NCBI GenBank assembly: GCA_031292915.1 | Contig: JAUMSH010000017.1 | Coordinates: forward strand, 1 to 7,552 | Origin: Collinsella sp. | GTDB lineage: Bacteria > Actinomycetota > Coriobacteriia > Coriobacteriales > Coriobacteriaceae | Reading direction: 5' to 3' | DNA length: 7,552 nucleotides | Shown here: one piece after another, positions 6,642 through 7,552 of the stretch | Layout of the letters: each line of letters opens with the position of its first letter | Numbering within the stretch: the first letter of the stretch is position 1 | Position numbers and translations under genes: made by a program | Notes under the pieces: generated by a model | The model's database searches: none | The model's input: the letters and a program-made list of their open reading frames with translations, nothing else | Told to the model about the DNA's origin: nothing

Positions 6642-7193
6642 ATGACGTGCTCTTTGGTGGTTAACAGCAAGAGCGGTAATACCAGGATGGTTTCGGGCGC
6701 GATCAAGCGCGCTCTGCAGGCTGCGGGTGTTGATTTTGTCCATGCCGCGGCGTTGAGCGACGATGCGGATGCAGATCAGGTTGCGCTCGAGGCGCAGGGC
6801 GCCTGCGCGGCCGACACAGTGCTCGTCGGTTTTTGGTGCGACAAGGGCGCGTGCACGCCTTCGGTCGCGGCGTTGCTCTCCGCTTTGCACGGCAAGCGCG
6901 TCTTCCTGTTTGGCACCTGCGGTTTTGGCGCCGACCAGAGCTATTACCAGCAGATTATTGATCGCGTAACTTCTAATTTGGCTGGGGATGCCGAGCTTGC
7001 GGGCTGGGCGATGTGCCAGGGCAAGATGGGCCCCGCGGTCAAGCAGCGCTACGAGGCCATGCTCGAGCAAGGACCCGAAAACGCGCGCTATAAGATGCTG
7101 CTCGACAACTGGGTTGCCGCAAAGGACCATCCCACCAAGGAAGATCTGGACAACATGGCTGAAGCCGCCAAGAAGGCCGTGCTGGGGGAGTAG
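6642..7193 (+). CDS. Flavodoxin-like FMN-binding protein
   Basis: A small cytoplasmic flavoprotein of 183 aa, likely an electron carrier or the flavin-binding partner of a reductase. Just after the first beta strand is the FMN phosphate loop SKSGNT (9-14). VLVGFWCDKG (60-69) and VFLFGTCGFG (87-96) fit the strands and loops flanking the flavin ring. The C-terminal part has CQGKMGP (125-131) and HPTKEDLDNM (163-172), which I recall from short gut-bacterial flavodoxins such as those annotated BilS, the partner of bilirubin reductase. That resemblance is unverified, and no bilR-like reductase or MarR gene is in the window. Six cysteines are present. GAGG (6628-6631) lies 10 nt before this ATG. 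An in-frame GTG at 6636, only 4 nt after it, would add two residues. The gene probably has its own promoter, since 127 bp separate it from the ABC operon. Confidence 0.8.
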   Translation: MTCSLVVNSKSGNTRMVSGAIKRALQAAGVDFVHAAALSDDADADQVALEAQGACAADTVLVGFWCDKGACTPSVAALLSALHGKRVFLFGTCGFGADQSYYQQIIDRVTSNLAGDAELAGWAMCQGKMGPAVKQRYEAMLEQGPENARYKMLLDNWVAAKDHPTKEDLDNMAEAAKKAVLGE

Positions 7194-7235
7194 CTCCCAT
7201 CGCTGACGGCGGTCGGTCCATCTTTCTAAATGAAA

Positions 7236-7364
7236 CGTCCTCCCGGGCGTCGGGGCACGAAGTTCCCTGCTCTACAGTCCTGCGCAAGACGAAGGCCACA
7301 TTAAGTGGCCTTCGGTGCGTGCGGAACTCGCGATGAACTTCGTGCCCCGCCGTCCGGGAGGACG
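7236..7364. repeat. Large nested palindrome downstream of the flavodoxin gene
   Basis: The outer arms are 7236-7265 and 7335-7364, complementary at 28 of 30 positions; one of the two exceptions is a G-T pair. At the same centre is a perfect 10-bp hairpin, CGAAGGCCAC (7290-7299) with its complement at 7305-7314, around the loop ATTAA. A short GCGCA/TGCGT pairing (7282-7286 with 7316-7320) lies between the two. As RNA it would fold into one long interrupted rod. No flanking direct repeat and no convincing reading frame is seen. It may be a small non-autonomous mobile element, a dispersed palindromic repeat or an elaborate terminator. Confidence 0.75.
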
Positions 7365-7374
7365 CCTCTTTATT
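7351..7374 (+). terminator. Possible terminator after the flavodoxin gene
   Basis: CGTCC, GGGA loop, GGACG (7351-7364) is followed by CCTCTTTATT. The stem is only 5 bp, but the whole outer palindrome arm could also drive termination with the same T-rich tail. It is the only terminator-like signal with a T-run between 7193 and the second IS copy. Confidence 0.4.
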
Positions 7375-7405
7375 GATGGGAGGCCTGATAGGTCGATGGT
7401 TCCGT

Positions 7406-7433
7406 GCCCGGATGCGTCCAAAGTGGGACGGGC
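7406..7433. other. Bulged hairpin abutting IS copy 2
   Basis: CGTCC (7415-7419) pairs with GGACG (7426-7430) around AAAGTG, and GCC (7406-7408) pairs with GGC (7431-7433) across a 6-base bulge. Its last base is the last base before the IS end. The stem is weak and could be chance. It is noted because copy 1 also adjoins a hairpin at the same IS end. Confidence 0.3.
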
Positions 7434-7458
7434 GGGACCTCGGACAAAATCTCGGACC
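7434..7458 (+). repeat. IS copy 2 terminal inverted repeat, transposase 5' end
   Basis: GGGACCTCGGAC, a 6-base spacer, then TCGGACC; identical to the end of copy 1 at 1490-1514 read on the other strand. The paired CGGAC motifs are at 7441-7445 and 7453-7457. Confidence 0.85.
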
Positions 7459-7470
7459 CAATTTGGGTCC
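7454..7470 (+). promoter_or_regulatory. Palindrome upstream of the copy 2 transposase ribosome site
   Basis: Identical copy of the palindrome at 1478-1494. It ends immediately before AGGAGGGA (7471-7478), which precedes the ATG by 5 nt. Confidence 0.5.
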
Positions 7471-7483
7471 AGGAGGGAGTCCG

Positions 7484-7552
7484 ATGTATACGAAAGAGGA
7501 GCGCGAGGGGATTCTCTGGGAGTTCCACCGGAGCGGCCTGTCCGCCCCCGCC
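7484..7552 (+). CDS. IS transposase, 5' fragment (copy 2, runs off the window)
   Basis: The first 23 codons (MYTKEEREG...LSAPA) are identical to the start of the transposase in copy 1, with the same ribosome site. The frame is open to the last base, so the fragment reflects the window edge rather than a visible mutation. Confidence 0.9.
   Translation, partial: MYTKEEREGILWEFHRSGLSAPA

Larger units (their letters stand above)
7434..7552 (+). mobile_element. Second copy of the same IS, inverted, cut by the window end
   Basis: The 119 visible bases are identical to the reverse complement of 1396-1514, from the terminal GGGACC to the early transposase codons. The copy points outward to the right, while copy 1 points outward to the left. 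The perfect match implies recent transposition or gene conversion. The right end and any target duplication lie outside the window. Confidence 0.93.

Noticed and set aside
7202..7215. CTGAC-GGCG-GTCGG hairpin soon after the flavodoxin stop as a terminator
   Set aside because: Five pairs including a wobble, with only an interrupted T-rich stretch after it; too weak to annotate.
7230..7304. 24-codon rightward frame starting inside the left arm of the nested palindrome
   Set aside because: No ribosome site upstream, and its codons are dictated by the palindrome.

Overview
The window looks like chromosome of a gut Coriobacteriia-type actinomycete, most likely Collinsella or a close relative. This is inferred from the GC-rich, Gly/Ala-rich coding style, clear AGGAGG-type ribosome sites, and a cell-wall protein with an LAxTG-type sortase signal. 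No rRNA or marker gene is present, so the placement is tentative.

Layout. (1) Positions 1-1514 hold a complete insertion sequence. It has 12-bp perfect terminal inverted repeats (GGGACCTCGGAC) and one leftward transposase gene with an IS3-like DDE core. (2) A strong 16-bp stem terminator directly abuts the inner IS end. It belongs to a leftward gene (1599-2588) for a secreted coiled-coil surface protein ending in LANTG, a membrane segment and a basic tail. (3) A 209-bp divergent promoter region (2589-2797) separates that gene from a rightward pair of fused membrane/ATPase ABC exporter genes (2798-4654 and 4655-6514). The pair is translationally abutted (TAG directly followed by ATG). It has the signature asymmetry of heterodimeric exporters of the TM287/288, BmrCD and LmrCD type. 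(4) After a short intergenic region with its own promoter-like and palindromic sites comes a flavodoxin-like gene (6642-7193). (5) Positions 7194-7433 are non-coding and contain a large nested palindrome (7236-7364), a probable terminator and a small bulged hairpin. (6) From 7434 to the end lies the start of a second copy of the same IS in the opposite orientation, identical to the first over all 119 visible bases.

How it fits together. The two IS copies bracket 5,919 bp (1515-7433) as inverted repeats, so the block could invert by recombination or, in principle, move as a compound unit. The cargo looks like ordinary accessory chromosome content: a wall-anchored surface protein, a heterodimeric exporter of unknown substrate, and a small flavoprotein. 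No shared pathway is evident.

The least explained signals are non-coding: the concentric 129-bp palindrome, the placement of the same IS end at the foot of a hairpin in both copies, and the palindromes around the transposase ribosome site. I did not find a clear new multi-gene system.
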